DNA of 64,000 bases, from positions 4,526,001-4,590,000 of the forward strand of contig NC_003283.11 in NCBI RefSeq assembly GCF_000002985.6. The letters run 5' to 3'. The stretch comes from Caenorhabditis elegans (Eukaryota > Nematoda > Chromadorea > Rhabditida > Rhabditidae). This document shows, in pieces, positions 10,192 to 23,279 of this stretch (its first letter is position 1; each line of letters begins with the position of its first letter). The position numbers and the translations under genes are program-made. The notes beneath the pieces were generated by a model. That model was not told the origin of the DNA. It did not search any database and saw only the letters and a list, made by a program, of their open reading frames with translations.

Positions 10192-13100
10192 TCGAATCGT
10201 CGGCTCCAACGTCAGCGAGTACCGTTGATCCTGGAAGATCTGGATCTCACGGATCACATTCGAAATTTTCCGCAACTTCAGAAATGATACCAGTTGCTTG
10301 AATTGCTTGTTTGAATTCTCGGGATCCTGTGCAGAAAAAGGATTTTACTTAGATTTATTAAATTTTTCCAAAAATTAAAATATTTATAAAAATATTATAT
10401 TGGAGTTCTAAATTAAATTTATGTGAATCTATGTCAACATTATACCTTTTTTTTGTTTGTTTTTCTTTAATATTTCAATTGAAAGTTTTCAAAATCAGAT
10501 TTTTTATTTAAAAAAAAGTTTAATTGAAAAAATTCAAACTTGAGATTTTAAAAATGTTTCAATTGAAAATTTTGATTGAAATTTTAGAAAAATGAGATTA
10601 AAGATTTTTGAAAATTTTTCTTTTTTTTTTTTAATTTTTGACTAGCAATTTAAAAAAAAATTGTGGTATTTGTGAACAAAAACAATTTGATTGAAAAATA
10701 TTTTTAAAAATTTTTGAAAATTTTTTTTTGAAAAATATCTTTAATTGATTTTTTAAAAATAATTTTAGATTTTTTCAGCAAAAAAAAATTTGATTGGAAA
10801 CTTTTAAATTTCAGATTTTTTCGCGAAAAAAAATTGTTGAAAAAATGAAAACACTGTCAAAATGAAAATTTTTACAAATATCATATTTTTTCGAAAAAAA
10901 AAGTGTTGATTGTAATTTTTTTCTGGTTCCAATTTTTGCGAAAAAAATTTTCTGCTTGACAATTTTAAAGAAATTTCAGATTTTTTTTTGAGAAAAACGT
11001 TTTTGACTGAATTCAGATTTTTTTGAATTTTTTTAAACCTCCCGGAATTATTCTTATGATCTCAAATTGTTAATGAGCAGATGTTTTTTCTGTTGTTTTT
11101 CCTTCATTTTCTGGTCCGGAAACTCAAAAAGAGGCACACCTGCCTTCTCCTCTCCACTTACCGATGCCTTCAAATCGTCCTTCTGCTGTTTTTGTGCACC
11201 GGCAGCACCATGTGGTGGTGACTTGTTGACAAATGTGCTGTTACCTTGCTCCAAAAAATAAATATTGGAAAGATAATGACCGAAGAACGGAATACACGGG
11301 GGATTAATCGAACTGAGACGTTTCTGCATTTCTTGCCAACGCCGTTCACAAAGTGTATTGAATCGATCGAAACACTTCTTCTTCTCGTTATCCAACCCAT
11401 CCCAACACCATTTTAATCGGAAAATACACGAAGAATTGAGTGCAGAGTAGAAGGCGACTAGACCCGTGAAATTATGAAGTTCTTCGAATACTGACATCAC
11501 TTCAAGTACTCTGTTGAACATTGCCATACGTTCTTCGAGGGATTCCGTTTCCACTATTGATCGGGATACCCAGTAGGTTAACTGAAATAATCGAGTTTTT
11601 AGAACAATTATTGCTGGGTTGTCGTTTTTTTTTTTTTTTGGTTTTTGTTGGCGAAATGGTTTTTATTATTTTTTTGGACACATTTCGGACCGGTCTCGGT
11701 GTTTTCAGGGATAGTCAAAAAAATTGCTAAAAAAGGAAAAAAAAACTGACTGAAATTTCAAGCCATTTCTTGGAAAATCTAAAAATCTAAAATTAAAAAA
11801 CGAAAATCGTTTTTAAAAAAATTTCGCTTTTATATAACTTTGGTTTTTTCTGTGTTTTTTGAGACCAAAATACAAAAAAAAATTTCCCGAAGTTTTGATT
11901 CTTTTCAAAATCGAAAAGAGAACAATTTTCGTTCGTTCGATTTTCTGGAAAATCAAAAAAAATCGATTTTTCAAAAATTAGCTCAATATTTTGGCCATTA
12001 TTTTTCTTTTTAGAAGAAATTGTTTTTTCTTATCAATATAAACAAAATTAGATTTAAAAAAAATCATATTTTATGGTTAATTTTCTGAACATTTTTTATT
12101 CGATTTTTCGATTTTTCGATTTTCCAGAGAATCGAAAAATCGAAAAATGACACTCTTGTTTGTAATTATTGGTTTTTTTGTGTCCAAAATCAAAACAAAA
12201 ATTATTGTTTTTTGATATTTAGTCTATGTCGATTTTTCGATGTTTTTCAGGGAAATCGAAAAACGACAATTTTCGTTAAAAAACTTCAGAAAATCGGCAA
12301 TAAAATTCACTTTTTACCAAATTTCGTTAGATATGCTCTTGACACTATCCCCTCACCAACTCCCAGCTCAATACCTCGTCAAAAGCTGAAAATTCAAATT
12401 TTTCCAAACTACAGTAACCCTACCGTAAACCTGTAGTACTCCTACAGTACCACTACAGTACCTTTTCAAAACAAATGCGTGCAAATTTTTTTTTGGTTTA
12501 TGTTGCCAAAATTGGTTTTTTTTTTGTTTTTTCGGACTAAAAAAAAACAAAAAATTGATTTTGTAGAAATCAATTTTTTTTTGGTTTATGTTGCCAAAAT
12601 TGGTTTTTTTTTGTTTTTTCGGACTAAAAAATACAAAAAATTGATTTTTTTTTAAGTGGGTCTTGTGAAGTTTCATAAAATACTGCATTTTTTTGTCATT
12701 TTCTAAAATTATTTTATCGATTTTTTGATTTTCACCGAAAAATCGAAAACTTGGTTCACCAATTTTTTGAAAAAAATTTTTTTTTGTAAAAAACAATTTT
12801 TTTTTTGAATTTTCTATATTCCAGAAAAATTGATTTATTGCTGTTTTTTTTTCCAAATATTTTATAAAATTTTTCGATTTTTTAAAAATAGCTTAAAATT
12901 TTGTTCATTTTTTTAACAGAAAATTTCCCCATCAGTTTGAACAAAACGTTATAAAATATTACAATTTTCTGTTAATTTTCTAGAAATTTTTTTCCGTTTT
13001 TTTTTTTGATTTTTAGGAAAATCGAAAATTTCCATTTTCCGATTTTTCAATTTTTTTCGAAAAACACCAAAAAATTCGATGACAATTTTTTTTTCGGTCG

Positions 13101-16100
13101 TCTAAAAAGTCAAGCATATTTTGTGGGAAAATTGAATTTTTTCAGAAAAAAAATTACCAGTGTAGAATGATCGGTTAATCTCAACAACTGCGGACTTTTC
13201 CTCCATTTCTCAGCTTTCGTCCACGCGGCTTCGACGAGCTCAATCGGCTGAATAGCTCGGTACAAGTCGGAGTGAAGCAGAGTTAACTGGAATTTTTTTG
13301 GAAATATATCAAAGTTATAGCCTTCTAGGAGTACCTGTCTTCCAATTTCGATTGGATGCAGTGTGAGCAGATCGTAATGATCGACGTCTCCTTTTTGAGC
13401 AGTGTGCCAGAGAACCTGAAATTTTTGATTTTTTTTTTCAAAAACAATCACATAAAAAGGTAGGAACTTTTTCGGTTTTAGTAGTTGAAAAATACAAATT
13501 TTGCAAATTTTTAAAAATAAACTTGTTTTTCGGTTTTTCGAAATAAATGCATTTTTTCAATAATTTCCGGTTATTCTTCTATTTTTTTAAAATAAACTAC
13601 TTCTTTTTGAAAACAAAAAATTAACCCATTTTTGATAATCTATCTATGAAATCCTCTTTTTTTCCCGTACATTTTTCTACTTTTCGGTTTTTTTACAAAA
13701 AAAATCCCGGGAGATGTCGGGTCATACCGAAAAGTTAGTGGAAAATATTGTTTTTTTTTAACAACAAAATAATTTTTCTCACTTTTTTCGGCTGAAAAAT
13801 TAGTGGTAAACTTTAAATATAGCCAAATGTAATATACGAAATTTTCGTTTTTGAATACAATTATTTTCTTAAAAATTACAAATTTTTAAGGCTACTTCAA
13901 AAAAATTTGCCAAATTCTTTTTAAAAAACCACAAAAGACAAAAGAAAAATTCAATTTTTAAAAATGTTATTTTTCAATTTCGGCTAAATTCTCTCCAAAA
14001 TGAGAATTCTCCCACCAATCAGCATCTTCGAACTCCGCCCACTCCATCTGATTGGTTCAAAAGTGGGCGGAGCAAATCGCTGATTGGTTGCAGTCAGGGA
14101 AGTCGTTTTTTTTTTGGCAAAAATGGATTTTTTTTTGGTTTTTTCGAACAAAAAAATGTTTTTTAATGTTTTGTAAAAAGCTGAAAAAAATCAAAAAATT
14201 TTCGTTCTTGTGGTTTTTTGGAGAAATTATTTTTTTTTTGGTAAAAAAAATTTTTTTGGCAACAGCCCTGGCTGCAGTTCTCCTTTTAATGGGAATTTAG
14301 CCAAAAAAATTATTTAAAAAAACATTTTTCGCGATTTGAAAAGTTGTGTCTCATCATGATGTCTCGGTATTTTTTTGTGTGGGTTTTCTGAATAATTTTA
14401 ATTTTTATAGCACCTTTTTTAAAATTTCAGGTGAATTTTTTTCCAACATTAATAATAATTATTATCGAATAAATACGATCGCACAAATTTCTCATAATTT
14501 CATTTTGATCTACCTGTTGAACTTGACTCCGCCCACAATCTTGTTGCCGTAGTTATTTTGTTGTGGCTGTCTTGTCGAAGGAAGGGGAGGAGCCTAGTCA
14601 ACAAGGTAGATCAACAATAAATTATGAGAAAATTGTGCGATCGTATTTTTTCGATAATGATAAACCTGATTGGTCTCCTTGGGACTCTCATTAGTATACA
14701 CTTGATGTTGTGGCGGATGTTGTTGATCATCACCAAACACAAATGCACTATTAACATGACCCTCATCAGCGGCTCCCTTATCCCCATTCTCATTCGGCTG
14801 TTGCATGATTCCCGGCGGATTCTTGACTCGTTTCTCAATCAACGCCAATATCGTCTTGCAAAACTTCTTATGCTGTTTACTGAGCCCTTCCCTCGGATCA
14901 CAACATCTATTCAGAAATAGTTCAAGAGCATCTAGAAGTACAGGATCACACTGGAAATCGTACCAATGAAGTTTGACCCATTGATTGATGACACTCAAAA
15001 CTCGGAGCTGAATCGGTTGTTGGAACTCTTTTCGGAATTTCTGCTCGCAGAGTGGATTGATACATGATGAACTAGAAATTGCGGATAGTCCATGAGATTG
15101 GACAGTATCATAACGACCAGCTAGTGGACCGCCACCTTGTTTCGGTTGTTGAAGCTTCTTAGGAGTTGGAATATTAAATCGTTCGAGAAGAAGACTAAAC
15201 AAATCATTCGGAGTACAAAATGACCGATATGAGATGAGAAATGTCAGAATATACTTGCTATCCGTATAAGAATGATATGTCAGTCGTTCAATCAGCTTCA
15301 GAACAGTTCCACACTTTATCACAGGGATACCACTGCTCGACGTGTAATCCTCGAAAGAAATGTTATCCTCTGTATCTGGCTCTGAAAATCGATACTGATC
15401 GGGTCCTGGCACGACAAGTGGGATCCTCTTTGCCTCTTCCTTTTCGTGATTGTCTAGAATTCTGTCGAGCACGCTTTTCGTCGTCACTTTCACCAGAACA
15501 GCCATCCATTGGCGTTTTTCTTCGGGATTTTTACACACAAAATGATAGATTTTGGGGAGGCTTGATTTGTCGTGTGATTCGATTTTAAAGCAATTTGTGA
15601 CTTCGGAATCTGGAATATCAAAGACGTCGATCGAATGAACGGCTAGGCGATCTTTGAATTTTAGTGTATTCCGGTGTCGTTTGCAGAGCACTATCATTTG
15701 GTCGAAGATGTAGACGAATCTGGAAAATGGTGTAATTTTTTTTTCAATTTTTGGGTTTTTTTTTAATAGATTTTTTTTGGAATTTTGACAACAAAAGTGA
15801 TTTTTTTTGGTGTTTTTTCGGTATTTTATCAAAAAATATATTTTGGCACTTTTGGTAAAAAACTGATTTCTGTATCTTGTAAAAATCGGATTTTTTGGTG
15901 TTAAAAACTTTTGTAAAATAATTGATTTTTTTTGGTATTTTGCCAAAAACATTCATTTTTTTGAGTTTTTTGTTGGTATTTTGACAAAGAAAAATTTTTT
16001 TTTTGGTATTAAAAAAATATATTTTGGCTTTTTTTTCTGTATTTTGGTAAAAAAAATTGATGTTTTTTTTGTTTTTCGTTAAAAATAGGATTTTTTTTTT

Positions 16101-19100
16101 GGGTTTTTTTTTTTGGCCTTCTGGCTTTTCCCAGAAAAATTGATATTTGAAGGTTTTTTTTTGGTATTTTGACAAAAAAATTGTAAAATTTTAGGAATTT
16201 TTCGTTTTTCCGATATTTAGAAAAAAAACTGTATTTTTTCGAAATTTTTCCGGAAAAGAAAACGGTAACATTTTTATTTCAAACATGCGAGAAAACGGTT
16301 TTTTTTAATGTTGAGAAAAATTCGAAAATTCTCAATTTTTCTGTAAAATCTTTTTTTAATCGAAAATTAGAAATATTGTAAATTTCGGACATTTCCCAAT
16401 ATTTCATATTTATAAACCAACCTTTCCGTTTTCCACTTTTTATTCTTCGTAATTTCACTTGAAAATTGAAGAGATGGCCGAATCATTCCCAGATCACCGT
16501 CTAAATTACTATTATTTAGTTATCATCTCGAAAATAAATTGAAATAATTTAAACCTTTTTCCAATTCATTGCACGTTTTTCCAATCGGACTACCGGTAAA
16601 TCCATCAATTGACGATTGAATTTCATTCAGTCTTTTCACATTATAAATCTTTTCACTTTTTGCCTGCTGATCCAGAAATTGTGTGATTTTAGTTTTCAAT
16701 TCAGGAGACATATCGGATACACATCCAACGACACGTTCGAATGCTGAACGACAATCATTCAGATCACGACGATCTTCTTCACTGGAACTGAGTTGGTGGA
16801 GGCGCTGGAAATTAATAAGCAATTTATTTAGTGCGGAAAATTGCCGGTTTGCCAATTTGCCGGAACTTTTTTATTCCGGCAAATGGGCAAGTTGCCGACT
16901 TGCCGGAAATTTTTGATTTCGAAATTTGCCGATTTGCCGGAAATTTTCAATTCCGGCAATTTGCCAGTTTATCGTTTTATCGGAAATTTTTTATTTCGCC
17001 AATATGCCGATTTGCCGGAAATTTTCAAATTCGGCAAATTGGTGATTTGCCGGTTTGCCGGAAATTTTTTATTCCAAAACGGAAACACTTAAAACTGTGC
17101 CTTTTTGAAATTTTTTCCTCGTTTTCTTCAGATATTTTCATAGAATTTGCTTACTTTTCAAAATAGATGTAGGAACATTTAAAGGATGCGTACAATTTTT
17201 TCTCGATTAAAATTGAAATTCTAAAATTTCCAAAAAAAATGTGCAAAACCACAATTTGCCGAAAATTTTCGGCAAATTCCCGGTAACGGTAACGGAATTT
17301 CGTGTCTGGGCGAAAATTATTCAATAAAAATAGATTTTCGGCAATGGTTTTCTGTTCATGTAATTTTGAGAATTAACAATTTTTTTGCGGAAACTGGGAA
17401 TTTTCAAAATTTTTGTGCTTTTGAAGAAGTTAATTTTTTGTCAAAATTTTTATGAAATATACAATTGTTGAATATATTTTCATGTAATTTTCAAGATGTT
17501 TCAGCTCTAAAAACCTGAAAAACTTACAGTAATATACTCATGATACTGATAAATATGAAAAATGGGAATATGCAACAACTGAGGCAACACATATTGTACA
17601 GCTAATCGAAAACTTTGTCCATCCAACGAGCTTCCCAAATAATGTTCTCCCGATTGGAATAACGAGGCGAATCGTTCACTTTCCAGCAATGCTTTAATAT
17701 TATCATTAATCACATATGTCGCGTGTCGTGTCTCATTCATTTCTCCACCATCTCTTCTTATATAGAATGTATAGGTATCGAATTCATAAGCTTCTCCGTG
17801 CTCCCAAATTCCCATTCCAATACATTGAGTATCGCTGAGCTCGATGGCATCTTCGAGGGTTCGTTCGATTTTCAGAGCAAGATCGTGGATCTCAGTGAGA
17901 TTTCCGAACAGGTTGCACACGATTTGCTGGAAAAAGTTTAGGTTTTTTGGAGAAAATCGGAAATTTTCAGGATTTTATCAAATTTTTTTCATACTCACTG
18001 CAACTTTTTTCGAACAAGGGCCGAGAAAAAATGCGAAAAATCGGTGTTTGCACACAATACACCGCATTTAACGACATTTTCTACTTGCTCTGTTTGCTTG
18101 TGTTTTTCACCGATTTTTCCCGTGTTTTCTTAATAAAACTGATAAATAAATATTTTTTGCTAATGCTAAAATAATTTCCAGATGAAAAAATTGTGAATTC
18201 AGCCGGCAAGTAGCGGTGAAAGTGGTTTATGTTATATGATGGATTACGGGAATACCAAAACTAAACTTTTTCTGAAACATGGTATATATGCTTAAAAATG
18301 CTGAAACTACCTGATTTTCATAACGAGACCGCTGAAAAAGTTTTGAGATTTTCAAAATTCAACTTTTTTGGTGAAAAAGTCGAGATTTTGGCACAAAATG
18401 TTGAATTTTGAAAATCTCAAAACTTTTTCAGCGGTCTCGTTATGAAAATCAGGTAGTCTCAGCATTTAAGCAGCATATGTATCATGTTTCAGAAAAAGTT
18501 TAGGTTTTGTATTCCCGTAATCCATCATATTGCATTGCCCACTTTCACCGCTGCTTGCCCACTGAATACATGATTTTTTTACTTGGAAATTGTTTTAGCA
18601 TCTGCAAAAAATATTTATTTATTAGTTTTATTAAGAAAAAACGGGAAAAAGCTGTGAAAAACGAAAGAAAACAGGCGGAAAACAAAGCAAGATAAATGGC
18701 CGCTGAAACTTGTCGGCCCCTCGGCCATGGCCTAGAAACCACTTTTCCTCGTCCCTCGTGAGGAAAAAGTTGCAGTGATACTTCGGAAACACAAAATTCT
18801 GAGAATGCGTCTTGCACAACATATTTGACGCGCAAAATATCTCGTAGCGAAAAAGAAAACTACAGTAATCCTTTGAATGACTACTGTAGCTCTTGTGTCG
18901 ATTTATGGAGCTCGATTTTTTAAAATTCATTTATTTTCGGATAGGGGGTTTTTAAAAATATTATATTTTAATTAATTTCAAAAATGGAGCCCTTAAATCG
19001 ACACAAGAGCTACAGTAGTCATTTAGTCAGGATTACTGTAGTTTTCTTTTTCACTACGAGAAAATAAGAAAATATATAATTTTATTTGAAAAAAAAACGA

Positions 19101-22100
19101 AAAATAGCCGAAATTTTGAGCTATTTTTCAGAAAAAATCGAAAAACCAACATTTTTTGTGGGGATTATTTTTTTATGTAATGTTTTTCGGAAAATATATT
19201 TTTCGCTTGGAAACTGACTAAAAACTCGAATTTTGAAATTTTACACTTGTTTTCGAAAAAACTTTAAATATATACATTTTCGTGTTCAAAATATTTAAAA
19301 TTCAAATTTACAAAAAAATGTTTCAATTTTTTTCGTTTTTCGCTTTTTTTGGCCTTTTGGCAAATTTTTTCCGTTTCCATTTTCGGAAAATGTTTTTTTT
19401 TAATTTTTTGCGATTTTTTTCAATTTCAGAAAAACGACCATATTATTTTTGAATTCCCGCGCAAATAAATTATCTTTTCAATACATTTTTGAATTTTCCA
19501 GCTATATTAACTGAAATTTTGTTAAATTCATCGACATATTTTTTTTAATTTTCAGAAAAAAAAATCAGCATTTTTTATTGCAAAATTGGAAAAATCACAA
19601 AATTTCGTGACTTTTTTTCCGTTTTTGGGAGAATTTTTCGTTTTTTTTTTAGTATTCGCTTTGTGATCAGCCATTTTTTTTCGCAAAATTGGAAGAAAAA
19701 ATTTTTCAAGTTTTTTTCAAAATTTTGCCAAAGTTTTTAACTTTTCGCCATTTTTTTTGTTGCAAAAATAAAAAAAAAACATTTTTTAAAGCAATATTCG
19801 TTAAATTCAGGCTGATTTAAGACCAAAATTCGTTTTTTTTTGTTTTCGAAAAATCATTAAAAACCTTATCAACATCCGTCGCCGCAACCGATTCGATTCT
19901 CCGTCGAAATACATTAATCCTATTCAATTCACGAATAAATCGTCTCTCATCTCTCAAAAAATCAACAGCTACTGATTCATATGTCTGACTATTCGATAGG
20001 GTCTTTTCTTCAGTCTCTTCGGCAACAAATTCCTCAAATTCCGATAGAAAACCAAAACCGCCGGGAGATTCGGCTTCCTCCTCGTTTCGAAGTTTTGTTC
20101 GGAGCTCCATTAGGGCCTGAATTTTTTTTTTTAATTTTTTCAATAAATTTTTTGAGAGCTTTCTAATTTCCAGTTTGGCAAACATTGAATAACGGAAATT
20201 TTTCGGCAAAAGTTGAAATAAGTTGAAAAAAAAATTTCATATTTCACCGTAACATACACGTAGTCAAGTCAGGCTGTCCCATTACGGTTTGATCTACAAA
20301 AAATGCGGGAATTTTTTCCTCGGAATAATGTGACGTCCCGCCTTTTTCGGAGATCAAACCAAAATGGGACACTTTGAGACCACGTGCAGATACACGTGGA
20401 GTCAGGCTGTCCCATTACGGTTTGATCTACGAAAAATGCGGGAGAAGAGACGCAGAGTTCTCAACTGATTTCGCATGGTTAAGAGCGTGCTAACGTCACA
20501 TTTTTTCTGGGAAAAAATTCCCGCATTTTTCGTAGATCAAACCGTAATGGGACAGCCTGGCACGAAGTGGACATATGCAATATAATTTTGAGATGAAATT
20601 TATGAAAAAAGAGAATTTGAAACAAATTTAGCCAAAATTGGCCAAAAACCGATAATTTAATCTTAAAATTATACCCTTTTTCCAGAAAAAAGTCTGAAAA
20701 AATAATATTTCCAATTATAAAACAGAAAAAAAACAAAGAAAACCCAATTAATATATCGTTTTTCGGCAATAATATTGCCGACGGCTATATTAATTAGATT
20801 TTCCTTTTTTTTTTCTTTGCAAACAAGTCTAATTATCGATTTTCAGGTCAATTTAGGTCAATTTCAGAAATTTCTGGGATTTTTTTTTTTTGAATTTTCG
20901 CTTCAAAATAACCAAAATAGTCTCAAATTCGGAAAAAAATACACAAGAAAATCGTGAAAATTTTGGCTAACTTTGAATTCCCACCGCAACGAAAACTGCA
21001 CAACCAATCAGCGCCACCAAACTCCGCCCACTCCATCTGATTGGTTGAAGAATGGGCGGAGCGAATCGCTGATTGGTCGCAGCAGTCAGGGTTGTAGATT
21101 TTGCCGTGTTTTTGGCGAAAAATGTGTTTTTTTTTGTTGCTTTTTTTTCGAAAAAAAGATTGATAAAAAGCGGAAAATTCTGATAAATTGAAAAATATAG
21201 AAAAATATTAAATTTTACATAAATTCCAAAAAATCACACTCGAATTTTTTTTAATGCAATTTTGGTCAAAATAAGCAAGTTTTTTTTTAAAATAACGTTA
21301 TAAACTGAAAAATGTTTATTCTTTTCGCTTTTTTGTGTTTTTTGGCGAAAAATTTATTATTTCTTCGTATTTTTCGGCGAAAAATGTTTTGTTTTCAAAA
21401 AAAAAATTTTTTTCTCGTTTTTCGATTTCGAAAACAAAATTGTGTTTAGCTAAAATTGCGATTTTTTTGGTTTTTTCTGAATTCAAGACTATTTTTATTT
21501 TTATTTTTTCGAAGCAAATTTTCTGCTGAATAGGTTTTTTTTATATTTTTCTCCAAAAAAAAGCAGTACCTTATCCCCGTTCATCGCCACATCAAGATTA
21601 GCCATCGTAATCTTTTGCTCACTATTTCGAATATTTTTCACATAATTTCCAGTCAGCCTGAGCACATCTTCAGTAACACTTTCACATGCATAATAAATAT
21701 AGCATGCGATACGTTCGATTTCCTTCTTTTCTCGATCTTTTTTCTCTTTTTCTCGTGGTCCAAGTGTTTCTTTGATGACTGCTGCCAGGCGATGTTGGCT
21801 TTCTAGAACTGTTTTCAGGGCTTTTTGATATTTGTGCTTTTGGAGTTGTTGGTGCATGTTGTCCCAGGCTTCCTGCAAATTTTGAAATAATATTTAAGAA
21901 AATTCGAGAAATCAGAAAAAATACACATTTTAGGGGGAATATTGCTCCGAAAAATTCAAAAATAGTCTCAAATTCTGAAAAATCCAAATTTTAAAATCAC
22001 GAAAATTTTCGAAAGTTGAATTTTTCAATATTTCGTGGTTTGTTCATTTTAATTTGTGGTTTTTCAGAATTTTAGAATTTTTAAAAATATTTTTTTCCCA

Positions 22101-23279
22101 AAGAGTATATTTCATTTTTCTTGTATTTATGTTAGGTGGAAAACGTTTTTTTTTGTTGGTTTTTTCACCAATTTCACTACTTTTTTAATATTTTTTTTGT
22201 CCAAACCCAGATTTTTTAGGCAAAAAAAAGAAAAATTTGTATATTCATAAATCACCAAAAAAGATCGTGATTTGATTTTCAAAACTATTCATTTTTTGTC
22301 TTTTATCCTGAATATTCAAGTTTATGGAATTCTTTCCGCTTTAAAATATTTTATTTAAAATGTACTACGAGAACACAAAAATCTGAGAATGCGTATTGCA
22401 CATATTTGACGCGCAAAATGTGTCGTAGCGAAAACTACAGTAACCCTTTAAATGATTACTGTAGCGCTTGTGTCGATTTACGGGGCCCAATTTTCGAAAT
22501 AAGCTCCATCGCTTTTAATACGAAAATCGAGATCTCGTAAATCGACACAAGCGCTACAGTAGTGATTTGAAGGATTACTGTAGTTTTCTTTTTCGCTACG
22601 AGTTATTTTGCGCGTCAAATATGTTGTGCAATACGCATTCTCAGATTTTTGTGTTCTCGTAGTACATTTTAAATAAAATATTTTAAAGCGGAAAGAATTC
22701 CATAAACTTGAATATTCAGGATAAAAGACAAAAAATGAATAGTTTTGAAAATCAAATCACGATCTTTTTTGATGATTTATGAATATACAAATTTTTTGGA
22801 AACATTTTTTGAAAATCCCTTACTTTACAAACAGTCTGCAGACCGAATGCGAACAGCTTTTTCGCAGTTTTGTCCACTTCGACGACACTTGTGGCACGTG
22901 CTTCGATGAGCTGAAGAGGGGAAAGGATTACAAGGTCAAGAAATGCACAGGGGGAATTTATTAATATTAATTTATTTGTTAGATTTGAAAAAAAACCGAT
23001 ATATACATATATATATATACCTCAAAAACGATACTTTGCAAAAAATATCGAATGTGCTCAACTGCAGCATTGTCAATCGGGAGGCCAGGATGTACGATAT
23101 TGCATATCTGAAATTGAAAAATATTATTGAATTCAGGAAATATTCAAATATATACAAACCTGATAAATTCTTTCATCAAAAATAGCCGCCCAATGCTTAC
23201 TAGTTGATATTGTTCGTCGGCTGGTCAACGAGACCGTATCCGATGATGCCGAGTGCAGTGATATGCTCATTATGCTCAT
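10192..23279 (-). CDS. sos-1: SOS-1, Ras guanine-nucleotide exchange factor (3' end not seen)
   Basis: Orthologue of Son of sevenless, which loads GTP on Ras at the membrane downstream of receptor tyrosine kinases. Minus-strand exons: 23160-23279, 23021-23107, 22824-22910, 21570-21872, 19865-20116, 17528-17926, 16555-16804, 16422-16500, 14666-15719, 13335-13415, 13158-13286, 11162-11581, 10192-10326. They join in phase to 1,132 codons. Domains: double histone fold about 1-199, DH about 245-490, PH about 500-604 (IFDQMIVLCKRH), REM about 655-800 (GTVLKLIERLTYH), Cdc25 from about 880 (LLTLHPIEIGRQ, IVETESLEERM, LNSSCIFRLKW, SINPPCIPFFG). The start ATG at 23279 follows an in-frame stop and a TTGCAG acceptor, so it may be trans-spliced. 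The last exon ends CGA|GTTAGT. Read-through stops at once (TGA 10185-10183), so the end of Cdc25 and the proline-rich tail must lie elsewhere. Introns are full of repeats. Confidence 0.93.
14014..14089. repeat. CCAAT/GC-box foldback, family R10, in sos-1 intron 9
   Basis: ccaatcagc...ctccgccc...attggtt...gggcggag...gctgattgg: an imperfect palindrome of about 76 bases with three CCAAT-type and two GGGCGG-type boxes. Confidence 0.8.
16839..17075. repeat. CCGGCAAAT satellite, family R2, in sos-1 intron 6
   Basis: About six degenerate units beginning 35 bases upstream (in transcript sense) of the exon 16555-16804 acceptor. Decayed remnants continue to about 17290. Confidence 0.85.
17996..18777. 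mobile_element. Foldback DNA element (MITE), copy 1, in sos-1 intron 5
   Basis: Terminal inverted repeat cactgcaacttttt / aaaaagttgcagtg, flanked by the 5-base direct repeat atact on each side (17991-17995 and 18778-18782). The arms are several hundred bases long and include gataaataaatattttttgc...ctgataaat and an inner hairpin around 18290-18440. No transposase frame. A second, truncated copy is at 47981-48617. Confidence 0.85.
18788..19062. repeat. R3 palindrome beside the foldback element
   Basis: Left arm acaaaattctgagaatgcg...gcgcgcaaaatatctcgtag; right arm is the partial complement ending at ttttctttttcactacgag. Confidence 0.7.
20256..20572. repeat. Two tandem R1 palindromes (copies f and g) in sos-1 intron 4
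   Basis: Copies at about 20256-20386 and 20393-20572, six bases apart. Copy f has a short deletion and reads TGACGTCC; copy g reads TAACGTCA. They are the only pair in tandem in this window and both have lost the exact CRE-type core. Confidence 0.8.
21001..21080. repeat. CCAAT/GC-box foldback, family R10, in sos-1 intron 4
   Basis: aaccaatcagcgcc...ctccgccca...attggtt...gggcggagcg...gctgattgg. Confidence 0.8.
22231..22797. repeat. Near-perfect ~570-bp inverted repeat in sos-1 intron 3
   Basis: An R3 palindrome (about 22364-22661) sits at the centre. The inverted symmetry continues outward for about 130 bases of otherwise unique sequence on each side: aaaaatttgtatattcataa at 22231 and its complement at 22780-22797, with almost no mismatches. 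The right end is 26 bases from the donor of the exon 22824-22910. Confidence 0.9.

Noticed and set aside
12368..12856. Minus-strand frame of 162 codons rich in KKK and FFF
   Set aside because: AT-rich intron 11 of sos-1; simple-sequence translation.
15744..16175. Minus-strand Lys/Phe-rich frame of 143 codons
   Set aside because: Low-complexity intron sequence between sos-1 exons; no splice sites support it.
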